Of a DNA stretch of 64,000 nt, positions 26,361 to 39,077 are shown one piece after another. Every line of letters begins with the position of its first letter. Position 1 is the stretch's first letter. The DNA is from Letharia columbiana (Eukaryota > Ascomycota > Lecanoromycetes > Lecanorales > Parmeliaceae). The stretch spans positions 362,580-426,579 of the forward strand of contig NW_023501086.1 of the NCBI RefSeq assembly GCF_014066305.1, read 5' to 3'. The position numbers were made by a program, and so were the translations under genes. Below the pieces are notes generated by a model. The model had not been told where the DNA came from, ran no database searches, and saw only the letters and a program-made list of their open reading frames with translations.

Positions 26361-26420
26361 TATCGCTTATTCGATTTCGATACTACTATTGCATTTAGTA
26401 TCTAAATCGAATAAGCGATA
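26361..26420. repeat. Long hairpin, 24-bp arms, 12-base loop
   Basis: The arms 26,361-26,384 and 26,397-26,420 are reverse complements with one mismatch. The loop ACTATTGCATTT keeps TG and CA. It lies 65 bp after the end of the duplicated unit. It could be a replication or transposition hairpin (Helitrons end in much shorter ones), abutting inverted ends of a lost element, or a terminator of the upstream gene. Confidence 0.7.
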
Positions 26421-26989
26421 TATTCGAGTTAATTAATAGTAATAATAAACTTAATATTTAACTTCTACTAAATATTTATAATTCTTTTAATTATAATTCT
26501 TAATTATTAATATAACCTCTAATCTAGCTTCTAGATAATATAAATTATAATTAAATATTTAAGTCGAATAGACGATTTAAATAGTCGATAAACTATCGAA
26601 TTAAAGTTAAATAGTCAATTATCGCGCTAGTTATTAGCGCCTATAATATTATATTCTACTATTTTCCCTTTATAATTTATTATTTAATATTCACTTCGTA
26701 AACTTCACACTATAGACGATATTTAATAAAATCTTTATCGAAGCTACTTTTAATTTTAATATCGAGTTCTATCTAATATAAATCTTTTATCTCAACTTCT
26801 AAGACTAGCTTTCGATCTAAATAAATCATTAATAATATATTATATTCTTCTTTTAAACTCTATTTACTACTAAAATAAATTATTAAATAAATCTCTATCT
26901 ATAAAGAAGATTAAGTTATCTATTAAAGTATTTTAACTCTAACTCTAATCCTTAATATCCTTCTTTTTTATATCTTTCTTTTACTATAC
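26421..26989. other. Spacer between duplicated units
   Basis: It contains AGTCGAATAGACG and AGTCGATAAACTATCG blocks and a short CTTCGTAAACTTCACAC stretch with surviving CA. No frame was recognised. Confidence 0.3.
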
Positions 26990-29826
26990 TTTATATAAGA
27001 CGATTTTTAGAAAATCTCGAAGTTTCTAATCTCTTTTAGACTTACTAATATCTCGCCTTAACTTAAATCTATTAAAACTTCGCTTTCTTTCTATTCTACT
27101 ATCGCTTCGCCTCTAATCTTACTATTTAACTTACTTAATATTTATAAAGAAAATAAAATAGATTTTCGATTTATTAATATTAGCTTAGACGAGAGTAACT
27201 CTTAATTATAAGTTCGTTATTATTTTCTATAAAAGAAGTTCATTAATAATTTAATAGATAATATCGTTATATTTAAAACTTATAAGAGTAATAATATACT
27301 CTTATTATAAGAGAAGAGGCGTTTAATAATAGAAGATACTATATTAATAGAGCTCTTAATTAAATAAGATTATATTCTTCGATTAATTAACTTTTACGAT
27401 ATTAAGATTAATAAGATTATAAATTAAAGAAAGATATAGAATAATATAAAGGTCGACGATAAAAATCTAATATTAGAGTATATATTCAAGTATTATTAGT
27501 TATCTACTCTTTATATTAATTAATCTAATAAAAAAATTAAGCTTAATAAAAAAGAGAGATTATAATAATTAAATTAGATTTAGAAAATTATAAAGTAAGT
27601 TCTATAACTTAATCGTAATAATAGAAATATTAAAAATACTTATATCTTTAGAGACTTAGAGTATATCTTAAGTTCGTAAAAAACTTCGATATCTATTATT
27701 CTAAAAATCTATTAGCTATATAATTTAATATAAAGATATTTTTAGATAAATTTCTATAATAAAGTAATTAATATAGATAAGTTTAATTTCGATAAGATAA
27801 ATATATCTAATTCTTTTATTTAACTCGCTAATATAAATATTTCTTTAAACTCTAATACTATTAATAAGTTTAATATTTAAATAATAACTTACTCTATAAT
27901 TTAATATTCTCGAAGAATATTAAGATATTATTATTATTAAAGTCTTTAAGAAGTCTCCCTTCGCGGGTAAATATATTATATCGAGATTTATTCGAAAGAA
28001 TCGATAGTTTTAATACTCTTCGATTAAGATATTTAATATTATATATTTATATAAAGATGAAGCTAATTATATAGCCCGAATAATATCTAAATCGAGATTC
28101 TTCTTAATAATCGTTCTAGTTAAAATTTTCGCGAATTAACTTATTAAAATTATTAAGCTAATAAATCTCGAAGATTATAACGTAATATAACTTCGCGTTT
28201 TTTATATATATAAATTAATTTAATATCGTAATATTAGCTCGAAGCCTTTAACTTCTATAAATATTAAATTACTTAAATATATAGTTAACGATAAAGCTTA
28301 ATTTAGATAAGAGAGATTCTTAATCTTAATAATACTCGAGTTCTATAAGAATTATATCTAAGTTAAAATAAAGAATTTATTTATATATAACTTCGCTATT
28401 AAATAAATCTATATTAACGAGTATTATAATATAAAGTTAGATATCTTCTCGATATCTATATTAATTATCGCCTATAAGATAGAGTAATCTAGAATTATTA
28501 TCGAAGATCTCGCTTATATATAAAACTCGGATAAGAAGAAGTAAGTATATTATAATAGAATAGCGAAGAAGTTTAAGTATTATCTACTATTCGTTTATAA
28601 ATATTTAGCTATATTATAAACTATATTTTTTATTAATATAATAACGATAATTCTATTAATTAAGTAGTTATAATAAGAGATAGATATCGTTTTATTTAAG
28701 ATAATAGAGAAGAAATATTATAATATTAGAAAGTATATAGAGAATATAGAGTCTCGTCTACGCGCTTTATCGAATAAGGAGTTAAAGAGAAATATTAATA
28801 AAATATAGATAGTTTTAGATAAGCTAATAATTAAATAAATAATAAAATTAAGAATTATTAATAGCGATGCTTTGCTTATAAAGCTTTCATCTTATAAAAT
28901 AAAAAAGATTATCTATTTATTAAGCGACGATTAAAGAAAAATTCTTTAAGATATTAATTAAATTATTTAAGATTAAGCTAAAGTCGAGTATCTCGTATAA
29001 TATAATAAAACCCAGAGTTAAGAGTATAATCTATTTAAATTTATATATAGATTATACTTTAATAAGACCTATAAACTACGCGTCGTAATTATTATTTCTA
29101 ATATTCTCGAATTCTCTAAGATATATTAATTAAAGCTAATCGATATTAAGTATTATAATAATAAGAATTATTATAAGTCTAGATAGTAGCGATTAGTCTT
29201 CTAAGCTAGATAATATAAAAAAAAAATAACTATAATATTCGTAAGATAGTATATATAATTACTATCTATACGACTTAATAAAAGATATTCTTAAGCTTAT
29301 TATATTAAAATAGCTAATTAATACTCTTAGTAAAGATATCTATAAATATTCTAAAAAGCTAATAATATTTAAAAGTTCTCTTATAATTAGTCTAATTATC
29401 GCTCTAGTATAATCTTCTTCTCTATTTTATTAAATTTAAATAATATTAATAGACTCGTAGTAACTTAAGTAAGAGTATTCAAATAACGAAATTCTCTAAT
29501 ACTCTTTAGTTATTTAATTTAAAAATCGCGATAATCTAATAATACGACCTTTTAAGAATAACGATAAATCCCGCTTTCTCATCTTAATTAAGCGTCTTAT
29601 AAATATAAATATAACGCTAATAAGAGTTTTTCGCTTTATTAATCTAGATACTAATTAAAAAAAGTAATAAGATATTTAAGTAGATAAAAGAGTAGTATAA
29701 CTATTATAGGAAAATAAAAAGATATATAATTATTACTTAGTATTAAATAATCTAAAAAGCCTCGATAATAAGATTTTAAATAGAAATATGCGAAGAGAGA
29801 TAATTCGTTCTTAAATATATAATAAT
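26990..29826 (+). repeat. 2.85-kb direct duplication, copy 2
   Basis: It is collinear with 23,440-26,295, with many independent transitions and a few small indels. The coding relic is again readable with TAA and TAG stops, for example the SLSNKELKRNINK region (TCG TTA TCG... in copy 1) near 28,770. Similarity ends abruptly at about 29,826, where copy 1 goes on to the hairpin. Confidence 0.55.
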
Positions 29827-32260
29827 ACTATATCGTCTTTTTAGATACGCTATTTATAAGTATACTTAGTTATTCTAAAGCTTTTATACTATTTTAATAT
29901 ATAATTATAGTTTAATATTAGATAACTTATAAGACCTAGATAAGAAAATTCTAAATAAGAAGATCGAATAAAAGATATTTAACTCGAGAGTTAATATCTA
30001 CGATAGATATAAGAATAACGATATAAGTAAAGAAGTAAAAGATAAGATAGTTTAGATATACGATAGATAGGGGAGTTAAGAAAGATATATATTATTCTTA
30101 AATAGATATTTTAAATACCTAAATAATATATAGTATAATCCGACTCCGTATCATATTATTCGATTTCAACTATTTAATTTAATCGTTAACTAATTCTCTA
30201 AATAAATAGAATAAATAATATAATAAGATTTATTAAATAAAGGTTGGCCCGTAAGATCTATTTCTAAATTAGAATCTCTATTAATTCTATAATATTCTTT
30301 CTAATATATCCTCCTCTAGAATTATTTTACTTCTTTTAGAATTCTATAATTTAATCAATCTTAGATATAAAATACGAGTCTTTATAAGTTAGCGTCGCGT
30401 TATCTTTATTTATCTTATCTAAATTATTCTATATTAATATTAATTTAAGAATCTAGACGATATTAATTATCTCATATAACTTAATAATAAAAGAGTTTAG
30501 TTATAAAAAGATTCGCTTCTTTTTAAAGTAAGAGATAAGAAAGAGATATCTAATTAGAAGCGCGCTTAATGTTTCTTATAACTAAATAAAGCTTAGCGAG
30601 ATCTTTAAGTAACTAGAGAACGCCTTTCTAAAAGTCTTTACGTCTAATATTTTAAGAGAATAATTAAATAATTACGAATTAGATATAATTATAAAAATTA
30701 ATTATATATATATATAGGCTTATAAATATAGACGGCTAAATAGATAATCTATCTCTACTAATAATATCGATTTTATATTATAATTATATATCTTTAATCG
30801 AGCTAATTTCTATATATATTTAAAAAGAACTATAATTGATATATTAATATCGTTTCTTAATATTATTAAGACTTAAATATTAATTCGCGTTATAGTAAAT
30901 AATATCGATTTCGATATATTTATAGATATATTAAAAGAAGATAAAGTGTATAATATTATAATAGATCGAATTATATATCGTATCGATAATAAAGATATTA
31001 AGATTAATTATTCTCGAAAGTTTAAGATAATCATATTATCGATATATAAGCGAGGCTAGAATTCTATATTTTTTATAATTAAAGAATATTAGATAAGTAA
31101 GTATTTATTTTTTATATATATCTACTATTACTAATACGCGAAGAGATCGTTTATCTTAAGAAAAGAAAAAGATAATAAAGATATTAAGAGGAATATATAA
31201 AGCGATATAATAGCTTAAGTTGATTATTCTCGCTATTAGCGAAAGGATTCGAAGTTATAATATATATATATATAAGAAATAGTTAGATATTTATATTATA
31301 ATCGTTATATTCTTTAAAACTTAATTAGTTTCGAGAAATTCTATAATATAAAGAATCTATCTTATTAAAATAATTTATAATCTTTACTTTCTCTAAATAT
31401 CTTCTTATACTTTATATAATATAGAATCTTTATCTTTAATATAATTAGCGCCTCGCGTTATTTAATAGCGTTAAACTTAAATAACTTCTAGAAAATCCGC
31501 TAATATAAGTTTTCTTTATAGGCTATATTTTAATAGGCTTCGATTAAAGAAAATATATAATCTTTATTAAATAGAGAGAGGTAATATAAAAGATGTTAAA
31601 GCTGATATTTGACCTCTATATTCTATTAATAGAGATTATAAAAAGGCGATATTAATTATAGTAGAAATATACTATTATATATAAAATAACTTCGAGTCGC
31701 TAAAAAGAATTATACGTTATCTTTAATAGTTATAAAGTCTACGATAGTATTATTATTAATAATTATATAAATTATAACTTTATATATAATATTATCTAAG
31801 GAATAAAATATATTATTAATATATCGAAGTAATCGTTATCGATAAGTATTTATACTAGAAGATCTATAATTATATATATTAAAATAAATATTATTTATAG
31901 AAAAATACTCGAGAATAGAGAAGTAAATAAGAAAGTATAATTAGAGTAGTAATATTTGATAATAGATAATAGTTAACTTAGCGTTAATTATTAATAGAAA
32001 ATTTATTTAATTCGAATAGAGATTATTAGCGAAAATATTATCTAATTTGAATAAGGTATTTAAGTTAAATAGATAGTCGAATTTAGATAGAGATTCGACG
32101 CGCTTTAATTTAAATAAGTTAAAAACACGTTAATTAATAGCCCCTCTTTTCAAATTAATAACTTTTCTTTACTCTTTTATTTTTCTATCTATTTAAATAT
32201 ATTTATTTTTATATTTTATCTATTATCGTCTTTAACGTTTAGTATCGATTTTATTCTAAC
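29827..32260. other. RIP-altered stretch with no assignable gene
   Basis: Two small spots resist the AT drift: around 30,140-30,170 (CCGACTCCGTATCAT) and 30,245-30,265 (GTTGGCCCGTAAG). No repeat pair or coherent frame was established. Confidence 0.3.
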
Positions 32261-32319
32261 TTCTAGTAATAATAAAAGATTTATAATACTTTATATTCTA
32301 CTAAGTAAGTCTACTGCGT

Positions 32320-34990
32320 TTAGATTATAGAGATTATAGAAACTCTAGAGTAGAATACGAAAAAGAGAATAGTGATAAAGAGGGTTAAAAACGCTAGAAG
32401 AAAGAAGAAAGTTAAGAAGATAGAAAATATAAATCGTAATCTACTTATTCGCGAAGATATTATTAATTATATATTAATAGAAAGCGAGTAAAATAAAGAA
32501 GATTAATAAGAGGAAAAGATATATCGAAGAATATAGATAAATAGATCTTAGATTACTTAAACGTTATAGAATATATAAGTCTAAGAAAGATATATATATA
32601 GCATCTAATTACGACGGTAATAAATTCTTAAATAACTCTATTAGTCTAGAGAAGACGAAGAAATTATTAATAATTATAATTATTATATATAACGAAGCTT
32701 TCTTTAATATTAATAATACTTTCTTAATTTTATATACTATTATAGATATTAGAAAAAATCCCTCTTTTAAAATTAAAGATAAAGATGAAGATTATAAACT
32801 CGATATATTCTTATTTAATCTATATCTTCTATCGGGTTAATACCTTAATAGAAAGCGATAGAAAGACTCTTATTCGAACTCTAATCGAGTATTAAGATTA
32901 TTAAATCTAGAATAAAGAATAATAATACTAATTATTAGTTAGTTAGTTTTAAAATTAAGTAATATTAATATAAACTAGCTAATATAAACTATAGAATTTA
33001 GAGTAATTCTTATTAGCGACGAAGAATTAGAATTAATAAAGCGAAGTAAGAATATATTATATAATTAAATATCTAGATTAATAAATATATACTAAGTCGA
33101 GATAGGAAATAACTCGCTAAGAGGAGTCGCCTTTATAATAATAAAGCTAGAATACTTTATATAAAGCTTTAATATAAAAATAAGTATATATTTTAAGTAT
33201 AGTAGAATAATAACTAAATCGTTATAAATAATTTAATATTAAAAAGTATTACGCTAAATAGAGTCGTTAAACGCTATTATATTAAAGCCGCGTTATTAAT
33301 ATATAGCTTATTTAAGTCTCTTATTAATATATTTATTAAATAAGATAAGAGAATTTAGAGCTTCGTTAATATCTCTAATAATATTAAATTATATATCGTT
33401 AATAGATTAGAATAAAGAAAGATATATAGATTATACTTTATAAGGTGGCTTAGACGAAGATAATCGTTAGATCGCGCTTTAAGATAATTTAATACGGCGA
33501 GAAAAGCGCGATTACAATATTAAGAAAGAGTATCTTAATATATTCGAGATAATAAGAGTTATTTTACTTACAATAATTATAATTAATAAAGATTTTAAAT
33601 ATCTAGATTTTTAAGAGCTAAGTCTCTAGTTAAAGCATTATATTAACGCGCTTAATTAAATAATAATTAAAATATAAAGAGATTAGAGATAATAACTTTA
33701 TAAGAATACTCGATTTATATAAAGTATCGATAATTAATCTATATATTTTAAGGCGAGAAAGGTATTAATACCCTTAACTAATTATTACTATTAATACTTT
33801 AAACTCTTTTTAATAAGAATATAGCTTTTTAACTATATAGGCGATTTTCGTTTAACTTTAATAAAGAAAATTCGAGATATCGTTTAATCTTATCTTAAGG
33901 CCTATATAACGTCGTTGTCTAAAGATATAAAGATAATAGTTAGCGACTTATTAGTCGACCTTTAATTTACACACTAAGATTTATAAAATAAATAGAATAT
34001 AATATATTTTATAAAACTTAGATTAATCGACTTTTTTAGTTAATAGTCTCTAGAATAAGAGATACTTCTTATCTTAATTAATAGTTATATTATTATATAA
34101 AATTTTCTTTTATAATAAGAGAGTATTTCTCGAATTTAGATAAAGAAGTAAGTATCTTTAATTACTCTTATTTGATAATACTATAGTTCTTATAATAACC
34201 GCCCTTTATTATAGTCTAAAGAATTATAATTCTAAATATTTTTATATTAAAAGATAAGATAGTAAAAAGTCGAAGATAAGCTCTTTACTATTATTTTACT
34301 ACTCGTATAATTATAATACTTTTTAGAAATATATAAGTATATTAAGAAGTTCTAGAGAGATATAAAATAATAGAAAAGATTTATTATATGCTATATATTA
34401 CGATAGCGTATTTTAAAGATATATCTTAGATTAATAAAAAAGGTATAGAAATCTTCTAAATTAAATAACTTATATAAGAATTCGCTAAATAATATTATCG
34501 AGGAACCGAGCTTCGCAAGCGTTTTAAGGGAAGTTATATTAAAGTTCGCTAATATTAAACTACTCGAGAGGTTAGATTTAAGCTTAATCGAAGATAATAA
34601 GAAAATCTCGCGAGTTATTAAGAAATAATTAATACGTAAAATAATTAAATAGAAAGAAATCGGTTTAATAAATAATAATTAGAACTCGAATCTCTCTAAG
34701 TTTAAAGTATAAATGCTTCGCGTCTTAATAAGTAGAAAGAATAGATAAAAAAGATTAAACTTTAATATATCGTCTATAGCTTTATTATAGCGAATAAGAG
34801 AAGAGATAATCTATAAAGAGAATAAGTATTTATAGATTAATAAAGTTATATTAAATAAGAAGAAAAAATATAAAGAATATATAGCGTAGTAGATAGAATA
34901 AAAAGGGTTAATCTCTTTATCTACTAGGCGAATTAAATAAGAATTAATAAAGAATTAAGCACCGCTATAGCGCTTAAAATTTTAATTATT
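32320..34990 (+). pseudogene. Plus-strand coding relic, candidate transposase of the TIR element
   Basis: About 32,350-33,240 and 34,150-34,990 can be read in frames interrupted only by TAA and TAG. The C-terminal part (about 34,770-34,960) has an E-N-K-x-L then K-K-K-x-K-E-Y-I then G-L-I pattern like the coiled, basic tail of fungal pogo/Fot1 transposases. That would agree with the TA target duplication and with its position next to the right inverted end. The DDE residues and the N-terminal DNA-binding domain could not be identified, so the assignment is a suggestion. Confidence 0.3.
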
Positions 34991-35119
34991 TAAGAATCTA
35001 TATCTTAGAGATTATAAATATTATTAATATTATAATAAGATATCGCGGTAAATCTTAAATCGATAACTTTTATTAGATATCTAGGGGTATCGAGTCTAAT
35101 CTAAATTAGATACTCTAGA

Positions 35120-35390
35120 GACGTTATTATAATCGACGATATCGTTTAATTCGAATACGCTATAAATACTAACATTACTAGCGAGACTAGTTAATCTAGA
35201 ATTTTTATAGATATTATTATAATCGATAATACTATTTAGCTTAAATAGTTTCGAAAATCTTCTTAATATATATTTAATTAATCGAATTAAACTTTTAATA
35301 GATGTTATTATTACTAGTAATATTATTTATCTTAAATAATCTAGAAAATCTATCTTATATATAGTTCCTCAAATTTTTAAATATATACTA
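35120..35390. repeat. 90-bp subterminal tandem repeat, about 3 units
   Basis: Equivalent points (GTTATTATAATCGA and variants) recur at 35,123, 35,213 and 35,303, giving a period of 90 bp with strong divergence between units. It lies about 220 bp inside the right inverted end. Confidence 0.6.
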
Positions 35391-35584
35391 TTAAATTAAT
35401 AGCTTATAGTTACTTTAAAATCTAACTAACTTAAATAAATACTATCTTAGCTTATTAAACGCGAAGTTTACTATATTTAATTATTAAACTAGCGAAAAGA
35501 GTTAAATATAGATAAAGTTTACTTAATAGACTAAATCGTACTAAATCGTACTTATGATATAAACTCGGCGAAAATCGTATAGAA

Positions 35585-35608
35585 AGAAACTTTTCAGATT
35601 TGCAGATG
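35585..35608 (-). repeat. Right terminal inverted repeat
   Basis: Reverse complement of 16,692-16,715. The next 115 bp inward (35,480-35,584) are also found, inverted, at 46,231-46,350. Confidence 0.8.
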
Positions 35609-35610
35609 TA

Positions 35611-37650
35611 ATTCGAAAAGAGTTTATTTAATTATTATAAACTTATAGATCTTAAATTAATATTTTTATTAATCTTTAAGATATATTATAAGTAATCTCT
35701 TATATAATCTTAGACTTTCTTTTAGAAATAACTATTTAAACGTTAATAATACGAAATATAAGCGCTATCGCCGTTATAATCTTTTTATTTCTTTATAACT
35801 ATTCGTCGCTAGTTTAAAATATAAGTTTATTTTATAGTATTAATAGTAGTTTAATATTTAATAACGAAGTTTTTTTATAGTTAAAGCGTTACGATAGTAA
35901 GTTAATAGAGTTTAATTTATCTATTTAATAAAAAATCTTAAAGTTATAAATAGCTAACTTTAGCGTCTAACGAGTTTATCTAAAGTTTAATTTCTTCTAC
36001 TTTATAAAGTCTTTAAGATTATTATAATTTATTAGAATTTTAATATAAAATATACTATCTTCTAGATAGTAATATTATTATTTTATAGATATTATAATAG
36101 CGAGTAGCTCTTAATTATAAATTTTATAATTTTATTTTATAGAAATTATTTTTCTAGATTAGAATATTACTAGTCGCTAGTAATTATTCTTATTTAATTA
36201 TAAAAGTATCGTCTTTATATCGAAGTTAAAAGCGTTAATTTTAAGATATAGTTTTAAATTTAGATTATAATAGCGTAGAAATAATATAATTACGAAAGTA
36301 CTTTAAAGCTATTAAAACGCTAGCTTAGCGCCATCTATTTACTCTAGTAATTTAGATTTTTTACTATTTTTACTTTCTTTAAGTAAGTTAATAAGTAGTA
36401 TTATTATACTAAAATAACTATAAATAAATTATTAATAGAAATTAATAAAGTTTAAAAAGACTTATATATTCTAATAACTTTTTAATTTTAACTACTTCTT
36501 AATAATAGCGATATATTTTTAATTTATTACGATATCTTCGATAAATATAATAAATTCTAAAAACTTAACTCGTTTAATATAGAATTAATACTTTTTTAAG
36601 TTAGCGTATAGTTGAAACTAACGTAGATACTTAAATACTTACTTAATATATTATTAATAATTTATTAAATTAATACTATAAATTAGAATATTATTTAAAT
36701 ATACTATATATATTATATTTATTAAATCTATAAAAACTCTATTAATATACGCTTAAAAAGTTATTAATATATTAATGAGTTTAAAAGATATAATTAAATA
36801 TTCGAAGTGGTCGTAATAACTACGAAACGCTATTTTCTACTTATCGTCTTCTTTAATTTAAATTTAATAATAGATATTCTTAAGATTTAACTTTATAAAG
36901 ATTTTAACTTTATATAAGCGATCTAGAGTCTTAATAATTAGAAATAGCGAATATCGATTTTTAATAGTTATCGTATTTAGACTTCGATAATTAACGTAAA
37001 AATAAAGTTCTCTATTCTTTTTAGAAATAAAAAGAATTAATATTTCGACTAAGAAAGTCGAGTAATAAATTTAATCTTTTTAAAGAAAGTTCTTTAAATA
37101 GCGTTATAGCTTTATTAACTTCGTTTAAGATAGATTATATAAGAGATTATATAGCGACTTTTTATTACTCTTAATCTTAATAATATAATCTCTCTACTTA
37201 AGCGTAAATAAGATTCTTACTTTTTTATTAAAAAAAACGTCGTTAAATTTTAATAACTTCTAAGAAAGCTTTAAACTATATCTATTTTTCGATTCGCTTC
37301 GCGCTATTATAATATATATAATCGCGAATATATTTAACTTCTCTTTAATAATTCGAATAAATTTAGTTAATTTTTTAATTTATAATTTACTAGCGTTAAC
37401 TTTAAATTATTATTACTCTATCGTTAAATTTAATAATACTTATAATTAACTTAATTTAAGTATATCTAATATAATATTAAAGTCTTTTTAATTAATAATA
37501 TAGAAGAGTATATTATACTTTTTATTTTAATTTTAACTATTTACTAATTAGTAATCTAGCTAATATACGCTATAGTAATATATACTTTAATTACTTAGCG
37601 CTTTCGATTACGATAAAATAATATTATAAGATTCTAAATTCTATTAAATT
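35611..37650 (-). pseudogene. Gypsy reverse transcriptase and RNase H region
   Basis: On the minus strand the catalytic block reads YLNN-ILIYS, where YLDD is expected (codons 36,690-36,701); Asp-to-Asn is a G-to-A change. It is followed by a His-to-Tyr-altered spacer, ANLKKYQFYIKRVKFL (C and H replaced by Y) and an FII-x-IE-x-IVIN block, the normal Gypsy order after the catalytic site. Upstream of the inserted element the frame (near 35,700-35,620) continues without shift into the integrase at 16,689. Protease motifs between gag and reverse transcriptase were not located. All stops seen are TAA or TAG. Confidence 0.85.
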
Positions 37651-38777
37651 ACGAACTTTTATAAAATTAAATTAATATACGTTTTAGTATCGAGTAGAGT
37701 AACGAGTTACCTCTATTTATTCTAAAGCTTTATTTACTTCTTTATAAGAATAGAAAAAATTATCTTTATTAATCGTTATTCTTATCTCGCTTCTAAGACG
37801 ATTATAAGATTAAATCTTTTTTATCGATATTGCGTTAATATATACTATAGACGATTTATCGAGATTTAAATACTTAGATATTTAATAATTCTATTTATTA
37901 TAATAAAAACAATTATTCTTTTTATAATTAGAGTTAAAGAATTTAACTTTATACTTTATATTATCGTCTTAGATATACGCTACGTAAGCGCCGCTATTTA
38001 AAATTAATTTAGACTTTAAAATTTAATTCTTTAGAGACTTATTCTTAGTAAACTCTCTCGAAAACTTTAAATAGAAATCGCTATTAAAGTATACGCGTTT
38101 TAAAATCCTTTTTTATATAATAGTCTAGATAAGAATTTCTTTTTATTACTTCGATATACTATTAATATTTAAAATCTTATTTTTAAACTCTAATTTAAGT
38201 TTAATTAAGAAGAAATTAATCTAATATTTCTTAGAAAATAGAGTTATATAGACCTCTAGCTTTTTTAAATAGATTTTAAAAATAGATATCTTCTAATCGA
38301 AGCGTTATTTAGTCTTCTTCTACTTTTCGTAGATAAGAAGATAACGATTTATTAAATTCGCTACTAAATTAAATAGAAACTACTTAAAGAATTTAAAAGT
38401 TATATCTTCTAGACTATAAATTTAATAGTATCTATATTAATAGATATTAAAGTTATCTTTTAAAAATTATATATAATAAATAATTCTTAATTAATTAATA
38501 ATAAAATACTTAGAATTTATAAGAAATTTAATTTTAACTTCGCGAAACTAGCGTAGATACTCTCTCTTACTAATTTTTTTATAAGAATATATTCTTTTAA
38601 AGCGAAGTATTTTTATTTTAATTAATATATTTATTAAAGACGCGATAGTAATTAATATAAATAGATCTTCGCTAGTTATAGATAATAAGCTAGCGTTATA
38701 AAGCTCGCGATTATAAGCTTTTAACGTAGTTAATTCTTATTCTTATTTTAGATAATAATTTTTAATCTTAGTAATTA

Positions 38778-38928
38778 TATTAAGAAATAGTTCTTAATAT
38801 CATAATATTGATGTGGTATAAAGTTGTTCTATTAATCTAAGTGGTCTGCAGGCACATATGTGCGGAGGGGAGGCGCGCTAAGGCCTAATTGGGAAGGTGT
38901 GCCGAGTGTGAAGGATTAATCCGTAACA
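38778..38928 (-). repeat. 3' LTR of the gag-only element
   Basis: 151 bp. On the minus strand it starts TGTTACGG and ends CTTAATA (originally CCTTAACA). It differs from the 5' LTR at 11 sites, all C/T or G/A transitions. Confidence 0.9.
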
Positions 38929-38942
38929 ATTGCCCACAAAAA
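38929..38942 (-). promoter_or_regulatory. Polypurine tract
   Basis: On the minus strand the bases next to the 3' LTR read TTTTGTGGGCAATT, the usual form and place of a plus-strand primer. The same sequence precedes the LTR at 62,015 in the second R element. Confidence 0.6.
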
Positions 38943-39077
38943 ACACGAATGGCCATGTCCTCATGGCAAGAATCGAAATATCGGAAAGAATTGGAGACAC
39001 CTGGCTAATTAGTGGTGTGCATCCCACGAGTTCTCCTGCCGCAGTGGAACTTTCGAAATAGCTATCAGAGCAAGACA

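Larger units (their letters stand above)
16692..35608. mobile_element. 18.9-kb insertion with 24-bp inverted ends and TA duplication
   Basis: The left end reads CATCTGCAAATCTGAAAAG at 16,692, and the right end is its reverse complement finishing at 35,608. The match covers 24 bases (through TTTCT) with weak similarity beyond. TA flanks both ends (16,690-16,691 and 35,609-35,610). Taking out the segment with one TA rejoins the Gypsy pol frame. The ends keep CA and TG dinucleotides, unlike almost everything around them. Both subterminal zones hold tandem repeats (40 bp left, 90 bp right). TA duplication is the rule for Tc1/mariner/pogo elements, but this is far larger, so either other elements are nested inside or this is an unusual large DNA transposon. 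Confidence 0.75.

Noticed and set aside
26361..26420. Helitron 3' terminus
   Set aside because: The hairpin is much longer than Helitron hairpins, no CTRR end follows at the right distance, and no Rep/helicase motif was found upstream.
16692..35608. Maverick/Polinton, based on size and inverted ends
   Set aside because: The inverted ends are only about 24 bp and the target duplicate is 2 bp rather than 6; no polymerase B or capsid relic was seen.
16687..35617. Starship-type giant transposon, because TTAC-N7-A can be read at the left end
   Set aside because: The right end is an inverted copy and shows no TTAC direct repeat, the pol frame is restored only with a TA duplicate, and I could not find a tyrosine-recombinase captain.
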